Under the pieces are notes generated by a model that saw only the letters and a list, made by a program, of their open reading frames with translations, searched no databases and had not been told where the DNA came from. Below, in pieces: positions 32,093 through 43,108 of a DNA stretch of 64,000 bases (positions within the stretch are counted from its first letter, which is position 1; each line of letters opens with the position of its first letter). Location of the stretch: contig JAOTOL010001466.1 of the NCBI GenBank assembly GCA_034440575.1, positions 1,099,219 through 1,163,218 on the forward strand. The letters are read 5' to 3'. The translations under genes and the position numbers were made by a program. The DNA is from Imbricaverruca yamaguchii. Lineage: Eukaryota; Arthropoda; Thecostraca; Neoverrucidae.

Positions 32093-32571
32093 GCAACGTG
32101 CGCTGTCAAGGTCAAGTGTATTTCCACTGCTCTCACGCTTACTGCGGCGACTTCGGAATAGCGTGGGAAGAGCGTGACCTTGTGAGCTTGTTTCAAATTG
32201 GGCGAGAAGGGGGGGCGCAGTGTGGTTTATTTAAACGAAGGGTATATTATTATTCTATGATTTTTATAGGGGAATAACTTTATGTCTACCTATATTTCAC
32301 TCACTTCGTGCTATCGGGTCCCGCACTATTTTGTTTTTTGCCAATGTCGGGGGTCTGGGTGGCGGAGCCCCCCAGTTAGGGCCCCACAGGATTAGGTGAG
32401 TTAGTTTTGGCCAGGTTGAGCTTTAATACCACGTTTTCGATGATATAAAAATGTATAGCACAAAGTAAGGGATTTGTAGCACACGTGTAACTACCACCTT
32501 TTTATACCATTTCATTTTTTTAACTATTTGACAACTGTCATTGACTTGACTACGTTCACTTTGAAAAACAG

Positions 32572-32651
32572 CGGCATCCCGGGATTACCTGATTCTTAAT
32601 CCCGGGATTCGGGATTGAACCAATCCCGGGATCCCGGGATTGACATCCCTA
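32572..32651. repeat. hAT right terminal inverted repeat and subterminal array
   Basis: Several AATCCCGGGATTCC-type units end in TTGACATCCCTA, the complement of the left end. The duplication GCCCACAT follows. Confidence 0.94.
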
Positions 32652-33357
32652 GCCCACATCATTGGGTTCATGGACCAATTTAAGAGAATGATATCAAGGA
32701 TGAACAAGATCTATCTTGTGTGATTCTGCTCAATGGTCTGTATACCACTGTAACAGACTAACCTGTCCATCCATACAATGTTCACCTAACCCCCCCCCCC
32801 CCAGAAAATTGGGGAATCCCAAAACTGGGCATACAGTGGTACAACTCACCATCAGCTCTTGAGGACAAACCTCACCTGCAGCTCTTGAAAATTGAACAGT
32901 AAGAGGATGCTGGCATCTTCCAGTGATGTGTGTATCTGTTCTTTTTGTGAGCTTTTTTTCAAACCAATTTGAAGACAATACAAATCATTATCATGCGGCT
33001 AAACACAATGTTAGGTACTGTACAGTACCAGACAATCTACACATTATGGCACCATGGCTGCATATTAGTAGTTTTATTTCGCTTGTGAATTGCTCCATAG
33101 TAACCACATGGATAGATCACCATCATCATGAGGAGCATTGATCAGTCCCAGCATGTGATGACAATATATTTTACAATTATGCAGCTATTAAAATTTCTCT
33201 CCAAAAAATAACAAGTTCCAGAAGTCAAAATCTTGTTTCAATGAGATTCCATTTTTGTGTAGCTTTTAGTCTGTGCCTCCAGTCTATGCTGTATCTGCAA
33301 ATACTCAACACAATCATAGTCATATCATAACTGTAATATGTGTGTGACATCACTTAC

Positions 33358-33516
33358 TAAATTGAAGCCAGATGAAGTACATGCTGATGACAAGAATGGA
33401 AATAAATCCAAGGATGACCAGCTTCTTGCAGCTTATCTTGATAGCCATTACCTCAAATAGAATATCTGATTTCCTTTGAATGATGTCAGCTTTCATACCA
33501 TTGTTCTTCAGAGTAA
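33358..33516 (-). CDS. Candidate exon: single-pass membrane segment
   Basis: A 159-nt exon is predicted from a good acceptor (CCACATTTTGCAG before 33516) and a strong donor (GTAAGTG after 33358). It includes ATG in a reasonable context, encoding MAIKISCKKLVILGFISILV then ISMYFIWLQF: a short basic N terminus and one hydrophobic helix, as in type II Golgi enzymes. Alternatively the frame upstream continues (NGMKADIIQRKSDILFEV), and read without splicing it stops right after the helix, which would resemble a tail-anchored protein. I cannot name the gene and found no partner exons. Confidence 0.4.
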
Positions 33517-34640
33517 CTGCAAAATGTGGAAGACTTAGCATTGCATGACCAAAAACTATACAATGTTCTAAGGCACTTGACATTAAACAGGGATAATCAG
33601 TGCTTGCAAAGAATATACACTGGCAAAGGCAAAGGCAATATTGGCACCAGTCACTTAAGGGCAATAACAATGACTTCTCAACAATTGTCCAATTCCTTTA
33701 TTTGAAAACATGCAATGCCATAGTTTTTTTATTGCTGGCCTTACCAAGCTGGACCTGGCAGTCAAAATTGCCAGTCAGGACATATTGATGTACCTGTGCA
33801 TTTTGAGAATTATACTAGATCTAAATGACAGGGCACAAAATTATGGATAAAAACAGCTCACACTAAGCTGGTGGTGTCTGCTGCTAAGACATCAGCTCTT
33901 ATGCCGGGTGGGGCCATGCACTTTTGGTTTGCAAGTCTCACCCGAGAAAGGACAGAGACTATTATTGCAAAAGATGTTGTATACTGACAGTCAACACCTG
34001 ATATGAGCAGGAGACCACAATAAGTCATCAGCACATAATCACATACAGGTTGTGACAGGGCCTATGGCTTCATGACCCTGCAAAACAAATACAGTAACTA
34101 GATAGGGCAAGACGGGGCAATAGCATATGTAAACATCTGCACCACTTATTACTTAACTGCACCATCTTTGGAATTTGAGAAAAAGTGGGCCCCTAAAACT
34201 CTGCATTTTGTGATGGTGGTCATCTAATTCGCAGTCTAACTGAAACTGCTAAAATAACAAAGGGACAGGATTCTATAAGTATGCATGCAATATTAGAAAT
34301 GTTAAAAAGCTAGTTGAATTGAAAATATTTTCATTTTGATATACAACGAACCATTAAAATGCCCTAAATGTGTACCCCAGATGACATTCATTTGAGGCCA
34401 CACTCAGGAAGGCATGGGGATGACAAGGGCCTGGTATCCCGCAACAATAAGCAGTAATTAGCAGCAATATATTAATTATGCATTTGAAGTTGCAAATTTC
34501 CTGTTTCCCCCCTTGAAAAATATAATTTGGTACCACCACTGGTCATGATAGCCATTCTTCAGAACATTCAAAATCATAGCATTCAAAGATAAAAGTTCAA
34601 GTTCAAGTAAAAAAATGCTAGATGAAAGAATGGCATGCAG
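33517..34640. other. No gene recognised
   Basis: AT-rich sequence with only short random frames. Confidence 0.45.
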
Positions 34641-34644
34641 CAGC

Positions 34645-34845
34645 ACCACAAAATTTGGCATACCTTTTCCCACATACATTTTGCATTTTGTGTCAAAGTT
34701 TTGAACTTGGGTCAAATAGGTTCAATGATTTAGTAAAGGTCAAGTGAGGTCACCTCCAAAAAGTTAAACCAGTTGCCACTCTAATGGATAAGGATATTTT
34801 AATTAAACTTTCAGTGTTTGCTTATCTTTAGGAATGCAACAAAGC
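34645..34845. repeat. Diverged copy of foldback-element interior
   Basis: It aligns with 40858-41050: TTTGGCAT-CTTTTCCCACAT, TTGTGTCAAAGTTTTGAACT, GTCAAGTGAGGTCACCT, and AAACTTTC-G-GTTTGCTTAT. It is clearly older than the copies at 40.3 and 49.5 kb and lacks their minisatellite ends. Confidence 0.75.
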
Positions 34846-35890
34846 ACACAGGAGGAATTTTTCATTTTTGTCCATTTTTAATTACTTATTAGTATAAGAG
34901 CCACAAACAATGTAAGGCATGAAACTCTAGGACCCCTAGTGATGTCACATTTGGGGGGCATTTCTGTGGGTGGCATCTGGCCCTACTCATCAAGCACTTT
35001 CTGATGACACCTATTTCCTTTGTGTGCCACTCTTAGTTTGGAGATTAGAGGTGGTCCATCGACCCCCTGAGACAGGGTGCAAGGATCTGACAGGAGAGAT
35101 GGGGCAAGCCAAGCTAGGGCCTCCCTGGGGACAGGGAGTGTACAAAGATAGATGAAATGAGTGAGGGACAGTTAAAGGAGTCCCTGGGGACAGTTAAAAG
35201 TAGATTAATTTGAGCAGACATGATTAAATGCTGGAAGATTTTTCATGGCCATTCTGCCATTAAGATCACTGACATGTTTGTGCTGGCACCTTCAGTGAAC
35301 ACATGTGGCCACTCCATGAAATTGGCACACATGCAAGCATCAGTAGATTGCAGGAAGATTTTTTAGCCTCAGATGCTGTGCCACCTGGAATTTGCTGCCT
35401 GAAGATGTGGTAATCTTAACAGACCTTGGGACATTTAAAGCAGCACTGCATGCAAATCTCTGCACATTGTTGTGCAAATATACTGAATAGGACTAACTAT
35501 GGTAATATACTAATCTAACTTGTAGAGTAGCTTTACTTCTCTATATTTCATCTTTCTTAGCTTCCATGATAAATATCTTCTGACTACAACATATTAGGAG
35601 ATGTGGCTACTCTAAACATACAATTTCTGCTTAGGGTACACTTTCCAGTTCCTGTGTCTTGCCCATTTATATCTGATAACCATATTTTTCTTTAGTCTAG
35701 GGGACTGGCATACTTGCAGATACAGGCTCCCCTTCATCGGTCACAGAACTCATCTCATCTCATCTCATCTCTGGGATGCTCGACAATTTGGGGACCCAAT
35801 CAGGTGAGAGAACCAGGTGAGAGGTAACATAGGGGAGAAGTATGAAGAGGATAGCACGGGGCAGTGGACATGGTACAGGGGCATGGGAAA
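34846..35890. other. No gene recognised
   Basis: Only a short (CATCT)n run at about 35748-35772 is noted. Confidence 0.45.
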
Positions 35891-35894
35891 TTGG

Positions 35895-36330
35895 TAGTCA
35901 TCCCCAATAAAAAACCTGTCATCTTGAATGAAAGCAAATTGTTGCACTGCAATAGGTATCCACACATAATACAACTGCGTTGGATTGTTGCCAGTGTAGG
36001 ATTTCCGCATTCTTTCTTGGTAGTGGAGTAAAGCTGGAGTATAAACTTAAAATGTAAAGCTGGAGTACAACAAATCGCTATGCAGTTGCCAACCGATTAA
36101 CCTTGTTTTAGTGGGGTTGAAAACGAATGTTCTTACCCGCTTCTTACCCTGGCAGAGATGGCGGGCACCAAGCGTGCACCGCGAGGAATCGAAACCCCGC
36201 ACCCATGGTAACCGCCGAGTCAAGGCACAACACCGCCCATGCACGAGTTGTACTAGAAACTGGATAAAACCCGCGCATTTCCCGTTGAGGGCGCTAGTCC
36301 GCTCACCACTTATGACGTAAAGGGGTGGTT
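35895..36330. repeat. Outer inverted-repeat arm, left (matches 55868-56500)
   Basis: In reverse complement it matches 55868-56500 in patches: GGAAATCCTA-ACTGGCAACA, GATACCTATTG, CTCTGCCAGGGTAAGAAGCG, TTTTCAACCCCACTAAAACA, and GTACTAGAAACTGG-TAAAA. It appears to be a decayed continuation of the large inverted repeat at 41-55 kb. Confidence 0.7.
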
Positions 36331-37065
36331 TCGAAACATTGACCAAAATAAGACTAGACACACTACTCCCATTGACGCGGTACCCGGCCGGCCGTTCCTA
36401 CCTCGCGACACTAGCGCCACCAAGCGGAGAGTGGCATGAGTTAGCGCCGTAATGTTATTCCTATGGCGGATGGCCGATGTTTGAAGGTGCACGACTAGAC
36501 AATGATACCGGCCAGTGTTTTGAAACTTTCTGAGCTATTAAAGACATAAATTTGGTGCAATCCGGACCACAAATATTTGCTCTCAGGGCACGAGCAGTGG
36601 TATAATGGACCGGTCCTGGAAACCCTACTTGTTGATTTTGCGTGGAAATCGTGGGTCTGTTCCCGTGGCTCCACCAGAATGAACTCGGTGGAGGCTAGTT
36701 GAGGGTGGTTGAGACTGGCCAACGGGAACGACCGGTGGAGCTTGGTGGATAAATCAGCTGACAGCAGTGTGAATTCCGCGACAAAAGGAAGCATTTGGCG
36801 CATATATCATAAATTGTCCAAATTGCCTTTCAAATATTTGTACAGATGATCGCACAATGTACATAGTATGCCTTGTTTTATAAAGTCGCAAATTTGTCTT
36901 TATTTCTGGCTATGTATGTATCCTCTGAGACTGCGGGGAGCACACGTCCTTATCGCCTATGGGATGAACCAGGCAATCTCTCTTTCCTCTCGGCTGAACA
37001 TCGTCTTCTCCCGTTTTGCGGTTTGGCCTGCCTTCCTAACATACAGCATATAATATAGTGTGGAC

Positions 37066-37425
37066 CAGTGGCGCAACCAGGATTTCAGTTCGGGGGGCGG
37101 CAGGGTTGGAGAGCGGGCCCCCTCATGTTTTTAAAAAAAGTATGCGGAAAACATGCACTTACTTTTGAGCGGGCCCCTATGTTTGTAAAAAGTGGGCCCG
37201 GTTCGAAGCGGGCCCCTGGTTCAAGACAGGGCCCCAGGTTGAAGCAGGTTCTAAGCGGGCTATTGGTTCAATGGGCCCCGGTTCGAGGCGGGCCCTGGCT
37301 AAAACGGTCCCCCAGATTTTCAGTTGGTTCAAAGGGTCCCTGATTCGAGCCACAGATCCGTTTCGCGGGCCCCTAGCCAGGGCTCTAGCCATGGCCCCTT
37401 GCCCCCCTCCATGGTTGCGCTACTG
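37066..37425. mobile_element. hAT-type MITE, 360 bp
   Basis: Ends CAGTGGCGCAACCAGG and its near-complement (CCATGGTTGCGCTACTG) are flanked by 8-bp duplications GTGTGGAC (37058-37065) and GTCTGGAC (37426-37433). The interior is a degenerate array of GGTTC-AAGCGGGCCCC units. Confidence 0.85.
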
Positions 37426-37617
37426 GTCTGGACCCGCCGAGCTCCCTCGGCCCCGAGCGCTTCTCTACCCGATGCTGACTTTTCCTCATCTCAACTTGTC
37501 CGACCTAGTAGACTGGGTTCGAGTAGGATTTAACAGCGGTACTTCTGGGCACGGTAATTGCGGCGGTTCCGGCCGGTAAAGTAACATCTTCCCTTGGGCC
37601 GAATGACGTAGATAGAA

Positions 37618-37690
37618 ATGACGTAGGGCCCCTGTGGCTCTTATTAAGCCTCAACACTTTATGACTTATGACTGTATGACTTTAACGGTA
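37618..37690 (+). mobile_element. CR1 LINE 3' end fragment
   Basis: GGGCCCCTGTGGCTCTTATT followed by AAGCCTCAACACTTTATGAC and (TTTATGAC)-like units. This matches the 3' end of the minus-strand CR1 at 44.56 kb and is an extreme 5' truncation. Confidence 0.85.
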
Positions 37691-40260
37691 TGAAAGTCGC
37701 AGGTTGACAATTATGGCGCAGAAGCATACTTCAAATTATAACATTTAAATATAATTAAGCACGCAAAAATACCAACCTGTGGAATGATAAGTGATCTCCA
37801 TGTCTTGGCGGATCACCATGCCTCTTCCTGCACCCGATTGCAGAACAAGACTTCGTCATATTCAATGAATCACGAAGCAACAAACCCTAGCGTATATGAA
37901 TTTCAATGGTAAGGGTTCGCCGCGAAAATGCGCTTGCCACTCTACAGCGTTGCCGGGTGGCACGTTCTGAAAAGTCGAGTAGTGTGTCTAGTCTTGTATA
38001 GGTCAATGTTTCGAAACGTTTTCGCACTCACAATATCAAACATGTGTTTGCTGTGCTGTCTAGTGGTGGAAATGTGTGTCAAATGCAATGAAAACACAAT
38101 TCGCGCAGCGGTCTGTAATTACATACTTTTGTTGTTTAATTTGACAGTGGAACACATATGTAATTGTAGACTAGTAATATCGCAATAAACATCTTTCTGC
38201 AGGCTACCGCCAAACTCAGCATATCACATTAATCTGTCTTCTCTATACCTCCAATCTAGATAGAGTTTTCATTCGAGAAATTTAATTGCGAATAATATCG
38301 GCATCTATTTGAATCATGACCACTCTTCCATATACGAAATTGAGAAGTTGCACTATATATTTATAATTATGTTTGTCAATATGCCAATAATAATGCCAAC
38401 AAATACTCATCATTCTAATCCTTCAAAACAGCGTCGAACGATGTCAGCGTAGACCTGGCGCCATCTATAGATACTATAATATACTTTGGATTTAAAATCA
38501 TCTGAAACAATATAGAACACGGATACGGACACCATTGACATAATTTATGCTAGCTGCGCTGAAGAGTCTAGATTTCGTTGCGGGGTGCGGGCGTATTTTT
38601 TATTGGCACATTTTTCACCCGGAGAGGTACCTTGAGCTGAAGAATCGTTCAGTGGGACTGGGGGTGCACTCAGCCTTCACAGGGGATGAAGGAGGGCGGT
38701 CATCCACTAGGGCTCCTCTGTATTTGTCCTCAAGTAGCTTGATGCAGTTTGATGAAGGTATGTCTTGTTAGAATAATGGATAAACACAAATTAAAAAAAC
38801 CTCAAAGCCAGAACAAGTTGTGAAAATTATACGGGAAAGTTGCGCAGAACTAGGCAATGACAGAAGATAACCCTCATTGAGTACAATTGAATTTAACTTG
38901 CACAAAAGTCCCATGTTAAAAGTTGAAAATATTGGGGGACGAAACAAATATTGGAGAGGAGGAAAGCACCCTCCCAACAACGTATAAAGATACACTCAAA
39001 GGTACTTGCAGCGCTACCTCTAAGATCTCGCAAAGCTGGTGGTACAAGCTCCATTGGCATTGTCTTAAGTACATTTGAAAGGAAATCCGTATCAATTGAA
39101 TTATGACCGCCGCAATGTTGAAGACTGCCGAGTGTCTCGGGTGAAAAATTAACTGCGTGTTCCAACTCACCTCACCACGCCAATAGACGTTTCCTCGGGT
39201 AGCATAGGCAAATCTTTCAATGCGAGATTGAACCACAATTTTGATCAGATGAATGTGATATGCCTCCATCGGTCACTTTTAAAAAATGCATCGCTTACCT
39301 GTGGACGACGAGAACGCGGAAATTCAATATTTTGAAAGGTAAGAACGTTGCTCGGTCTCCAACGAAATGCAACTAGTGTGGCAGACGCAGAAAAAATGTA
39401 TTCCTCTTAAACAAAATATATTCCACAAGATACAAGTATTTACGGACACAGTAGGTAAAAGAATCAAACAGAACACATCCGAACACACTCGTATTTCACT
39501 GGCGGATCCGGAGGCGGGCGTGCACTGGATGATCCCGTGCCGGGTCCTGATCAACGAACGCCAATTTTCATATAACCGAGAAAAGTGGGGCATCGCCATG
39601 GTACATCCGTACAAACTTCAATCGGCCAAATACCACCATTCCGCCACCCGCCATCGAAATGTTCAGCAAAATGTGTCCCCGGACAGAAATGTCTTAAGAT
39701 GTTCGTGCACATCCTCCACTCTCCACACCAAAAAATAAATTCCACATCCCTGTTCTGGATCCACAATTCAACGGCAGACAATAATAACAAACTTGGAATC
39801 AAATAAAATCAAATAATAAAATGTTCGGTGAGAGGCGTCTTACCTTGCCCTCCTCTGTAACATAAACATTGGGATCAAGCTGCGAAGTTGTCGACAAGTC
39901 TCCCAACAGCTATCTGGATACAACATTAATTTGGTTCTTACGAGTGCCTATTTGCATTAACTTGTAACAATCTCAGAAAGGAAAAATTGGAAGACTCTTA
40001 AGGGAAAAGAGAAAATCTTCACGCCAGCTTCGATGCTTTCCATGAGATATCCATACGCAAAACTATTATAAGTGTGCAACACAAGCAATCATTTATCCTG
40101 CAGCTGGAACGATGAACTTCCAACATATGCTAGGCCTGTGTCCAGGCAGGCGCAGCATATGAAGAACATCAAATGTCATAATAGCGCCTCCCAACGACAT
40201 GCCAGTATACGTTTGTCATGGAGTGGCCTGTCACAGGCTAAAATTCATCTAGTAAGCCCT
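37691..40260. other. No gene recognised
   Basis: I examined short frames at 38916-39269 and 39367-39738; none shows a family motif or convincing splice sites. Confidence 0.45.
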
Positions 40261-40261
40261 C

Positions 40262-41117
40262 CCTATAAAAAATTCCATTAAAACCATTAGGAACCATTAG
40301 GATTTTCCTGATGGTTTCAATGGTCCCTAATGGTTTGACTGTTTCCTAATGGAATTTACCTGATGGTGTAGTGATCCCAATGGTCCTAATGGTATTCTGA
40401 CCAGACCGATCGGAGTTTCCATTCGGAATCTGGTGGTTGGTCGCTTTCCTAGTGGAAACAATTTTCCGAATGGTTTTGATGGCAGTCTTAAGACATACAT
40501 AGATTGCCGTGAAATTTGTTTCATGCTTCCTCGGAAAATCTCACAGGACCTACGTACTGGCCGATCCAGGGGATAGAGGCACGGGGGCCATGGCCCTCCC
40601 CCTCCAAGCGACATGAAGGGGGACCAAAATATCTCCCCACCACACAATTTTAAACTTTAAAAAGATTTGCTTAGGGGATGATGATGACAAAATACACAAC
40701 AATGTGATGAACTTAGTCGGGATCGGCGAATTCGCTTCTCAGAATGAATGCATTCAAAGTTCACCTGGCGAACTATAACCTGCGCCGTCTCGCGGGAGGG
40801 GGGTGGTCTTGAAACCCCTCAGGTTTTTCGCGGATAGTGAAATAATTCATTATCGCGGCAACGCGCCGAAATTTGGCACATCTTTTCCCACATCAATTGG
40901 GCATGTTGTGTAAAACTTTTGAAGTCAGGTCATCTAGGGTCAACGAGTTAGTCTAGGTCACGTGAGGGCACCTACAAAACGTTCAACCAATCGTCAAGCT
41001 TTAACTGGGGCAGATATTTTAATGAAACTTTCTGCGTTTGCTTATGTTTCGACTTAGGGAACTATTAAGACTACTAGGTACCATTATGACCATTAGGTAC
41101 CAAATTAGGACCACTAC
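40262..41117 (+). mobile_element. Foldback-like element A with minisatellite ends
   Basis: It starts CCTATAAAAAATTCCATTA and has terminal zones of ATGGT/ACCAT units (for example ACCATTAGG). Its unique interior (about 40440-41060) is shared in inverted orientation with 49660-50340. It encodes no protein I recognise. Its right limit is set by the start of the inverted-repeat arm at 41118, which begins with the same CCTAGAAAAAATTCCATTA motif. Confidence 0.75.
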
Positions 41118-42451
41118 CCTAGAAAAAATTCCATTAGGAATTTCCTAATGGTCTTGCCCCTTGGAAAGTGGAACATTCCGAATGGTCTAATGGTCCTGAT
41201 GGTACCTAATGGTCCTAATGGTACCTAATGGTCCTAATGGTATCTAATGGTTCTAATGGTACCTAATGGTCCTAATGGTACCTAATGGTCCTGATGGTAT
41301 CTAATGGTTATAATGGTACCTAGTGGTTTCCTGATGATTCCTGTGATCCTAATGGACCCTCATGATCCCAATATCCCCTGATGGTTTCTAGTGGTCTGAA
41401 TGGTGGGCTTTCTAGCAGAAAAATATATTGATATTGGGAACAGTTTTTGGATGTTTACCATCGATGTATCAATCGTGGTACGAATTCCCTTGTTTTATTC
41501 CATGCCTAAGGGCAACACGCAACGCTATGACTCTTGCAGCGTTTTGCCGTAGCTGTTGCACACACACATACATATAAGTAAACATTTATCAACACTGCGC
41601 CGCCTGATACAATGCACCACGTTAGAATCGGGCGTTTAATCAGGTCCATAAATCAATGTCAACTACTGGAAGTGTTGGGTTTTGCTTCCATATTTATTGA
41701 TAGGGGTTCACACAGCAGCCATACTTTTGAAACCACCAGTATGTGAGTCAGCTACGGAATCGAACAGTGCCAAAGTTCTGCGCACAGCACGGTAAAGTTC
41801 TACCAGCTTCCAACGATATATTCCACAACATACGGATGGATGGCATAAATTGCGGTCTTTTCCTTTCACAACCAGGCCAAAATCAAGGCGTGTGGCACGA
41901 CTGTTCGGCGCGAGAAGCAGAGTGACCGTGGCTCAGCTTCTTTCTGCATTTCTGGTGCAGCAGGATACTTCAGTTTTCTGCGCAGGTCGTGTTTTTTATA
42001 TTCAGGAACCTGGACACCTTTCGTTCCACAAGCGCTATGTAGTCAGCCGATCTGGTCGGTTGCAGGTGTCTTTTTAGTTAATCTGTGGAAAACAATTCGC
42101 CTGAAATATAATATGATATATAAACTGTACGGCCATTAATGCATATGCAATTAAGTGTTGTTGATTCAGGGTTTTTGCTTCATAACGTTTACAAGGGCGA
42201 TCACCGTAAGGAATAAAACTATGACTGCACCCACCTTGGAACTAACAAAAACAAAAACACTAACATATATATAGCCTATAAACAAATTAAATTTGAAAAG
42301 GGCCGATGCGCCATCTGCAAATGGGACCACGGGACTATTCCATTAATCTACAATGGGGAAGAAGATCGGAGAGGTTCGGGGAGACTCGAACAGGAAATGA
42401 ATGGAACAGCGGGCAGACATTTGGGCAGATATGAACTTATGAGCTGCTTAC

Positions 42452-42691
42452 GGACTGATCTTGTCTTCCAATAGTACTCTGGGTTTGTTGGGTCTTGATT
42501 CATTCTCAACTTGTCCTTGAACAGCAGCGGGCACTTCGTGCTGGGATGCATGGTTCAGCTCCTGCAGTTGTTTGGCATAATCCTGAAGAGCCTCTTTGTT
42601 GCTCTCGAGGAGGGTGACCTGCTGCTTCAGCTGAGTAACCTCCTTATTCTGCTTTGCCATCTCTTTCTGCAGGAGTCTGAACTTCTTGTAC
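42452..42691 (-). CDS. Coiled-coil exon, left-arm copy
   Basis: A 240-nt frame on the minus strand between an acceptor (ATAG before 42691) and a donor (GTAAGC after 42452). It encodes YKKFRLLQKEMAKQNKEVTQ and LKQQVTLLESNKEALQDYAK, then QLQELNHASQHE, a strong coiled coil. The right-arm copy (53398-53634) is 3 nt shorter (one Lys missing) and otherwise in frame. An open exon in both arms suggests it was coding when duplicated. I cannot identify the gene; a faint likeness to BAP31-type coiled coils is not enough for a name. Confidence 0.45.
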
Positions 42692-42695
42692 CTAT

Positions 42696-42752
42696 CAGAA
42701 ATGGAATATTTTGGTTTAGGGATGCCCCGACAGCAGGGTCATTTGGCGCCCA
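42696..42752 (-). mobile_element. 57-bp LINE-tail retroposon at exon boundary, left arm
   Basis: Flanked by GTACCTAT (42688-42695 and 42753-42760). On the minus strand it carries GGGCGCCAAATGACCCTGC, then the tail. The duplicated octamer (ATAGGTAC on the minus strand) spans the splice acceptor of the adjacent exon. It is also present in the right arm, so it predates the duplication. Confidence 0.82.
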
Positions 42753-43054
42753 GTACCTATTAAATACACAACATTAGTAATGTCATTGCGATAAAGGACC
42801 TAGTATCATTTGAAGACATGAGATAGTGAGGATTGAAACTTCCAGGAGAAATTAGCATTAAAGGTGAAAGTAATCAAACATCCTTCCTCACAACCATACA
42901 AGTGCTATATATTTTGATGGGTTATTGCTAATTTCCCTTGATTCTGGGGTCCTTGCTTCGATACAACTTGGCGATGCCCCCGAAATTAACAACTTCCATC
43001 CATCCAAAAAAAATATGATGACCCCATCAATCAGCATCTCTCTCTTGAGTTATG

Positions 43055-43108
43055 GGCGCTAAATGACCTAGTAGTCGGCGCGCCCTTAAACCCAAATAAT
43101 AAATCAAT
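43055..43108 (+). mobile_element. 54-bp LINE-tail retroposon, private to left arm
   Basis: Exactly 54 bp, starting GGCGCTAAATGACC and ending AATAATAAATCAAT, between perfect 11-bp duplications CTTGAGTTATG (43044-43054 and 43109-43119). The right arm has the unoccupied site at about 53033-53056, carrying a single CTTGAGTTATG. Confidence 0.95.

Larger units (their letters stand above)
20332..32651 (-). mobile_element. hAT transposon with nested insertions
   Basis: Ends are inverted: TAGGGATGTCAA plus AATCCCGGGAT-type repeats at the left, and the complement at the right. Perfect 8-bp target duplications GCCCACAT lie at 20324-20331 and 32652-32659, the hAT hallmark. Subterminal zones (20340-20405, 32572-32640) are arrays of (A)ATCCCGGGAT units. 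The transposase is at 24925-26796. The 12.3-kb span is inflated by an I-clade LINE, a CR1 LINE and a probable MITE; without them the element would be about 3.3 kb. Confidence 0.95.
36333..38016. repeat. Short inverted repeat pair around 1.6 kb
   Basis: GAAACATTGACC followed by AGACTAGACACACTACT (36338-36366) has a close inverted counterpart at about 37977-38013. The interior contains a MITE (37066-37425) and no gene I recognise. Confidence 0.65.

Noticed and set aside
41850..42077. Plus-strand 75-codon frame, also found in the right arm (54009-54236, minus)
   Set aside because: Present in both arms but with a frame-altering difference (FYIQ against FIQ region) and no domain; a longer frame on the same strand in the right arm only (53947-54414) is interrupted in the left arm.
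42452..42691. Naming the coiled-coil exon as BAP31
   Set aside because: Only a short heptad-like similarity; neighbouring membrane segments do not match BAP31.
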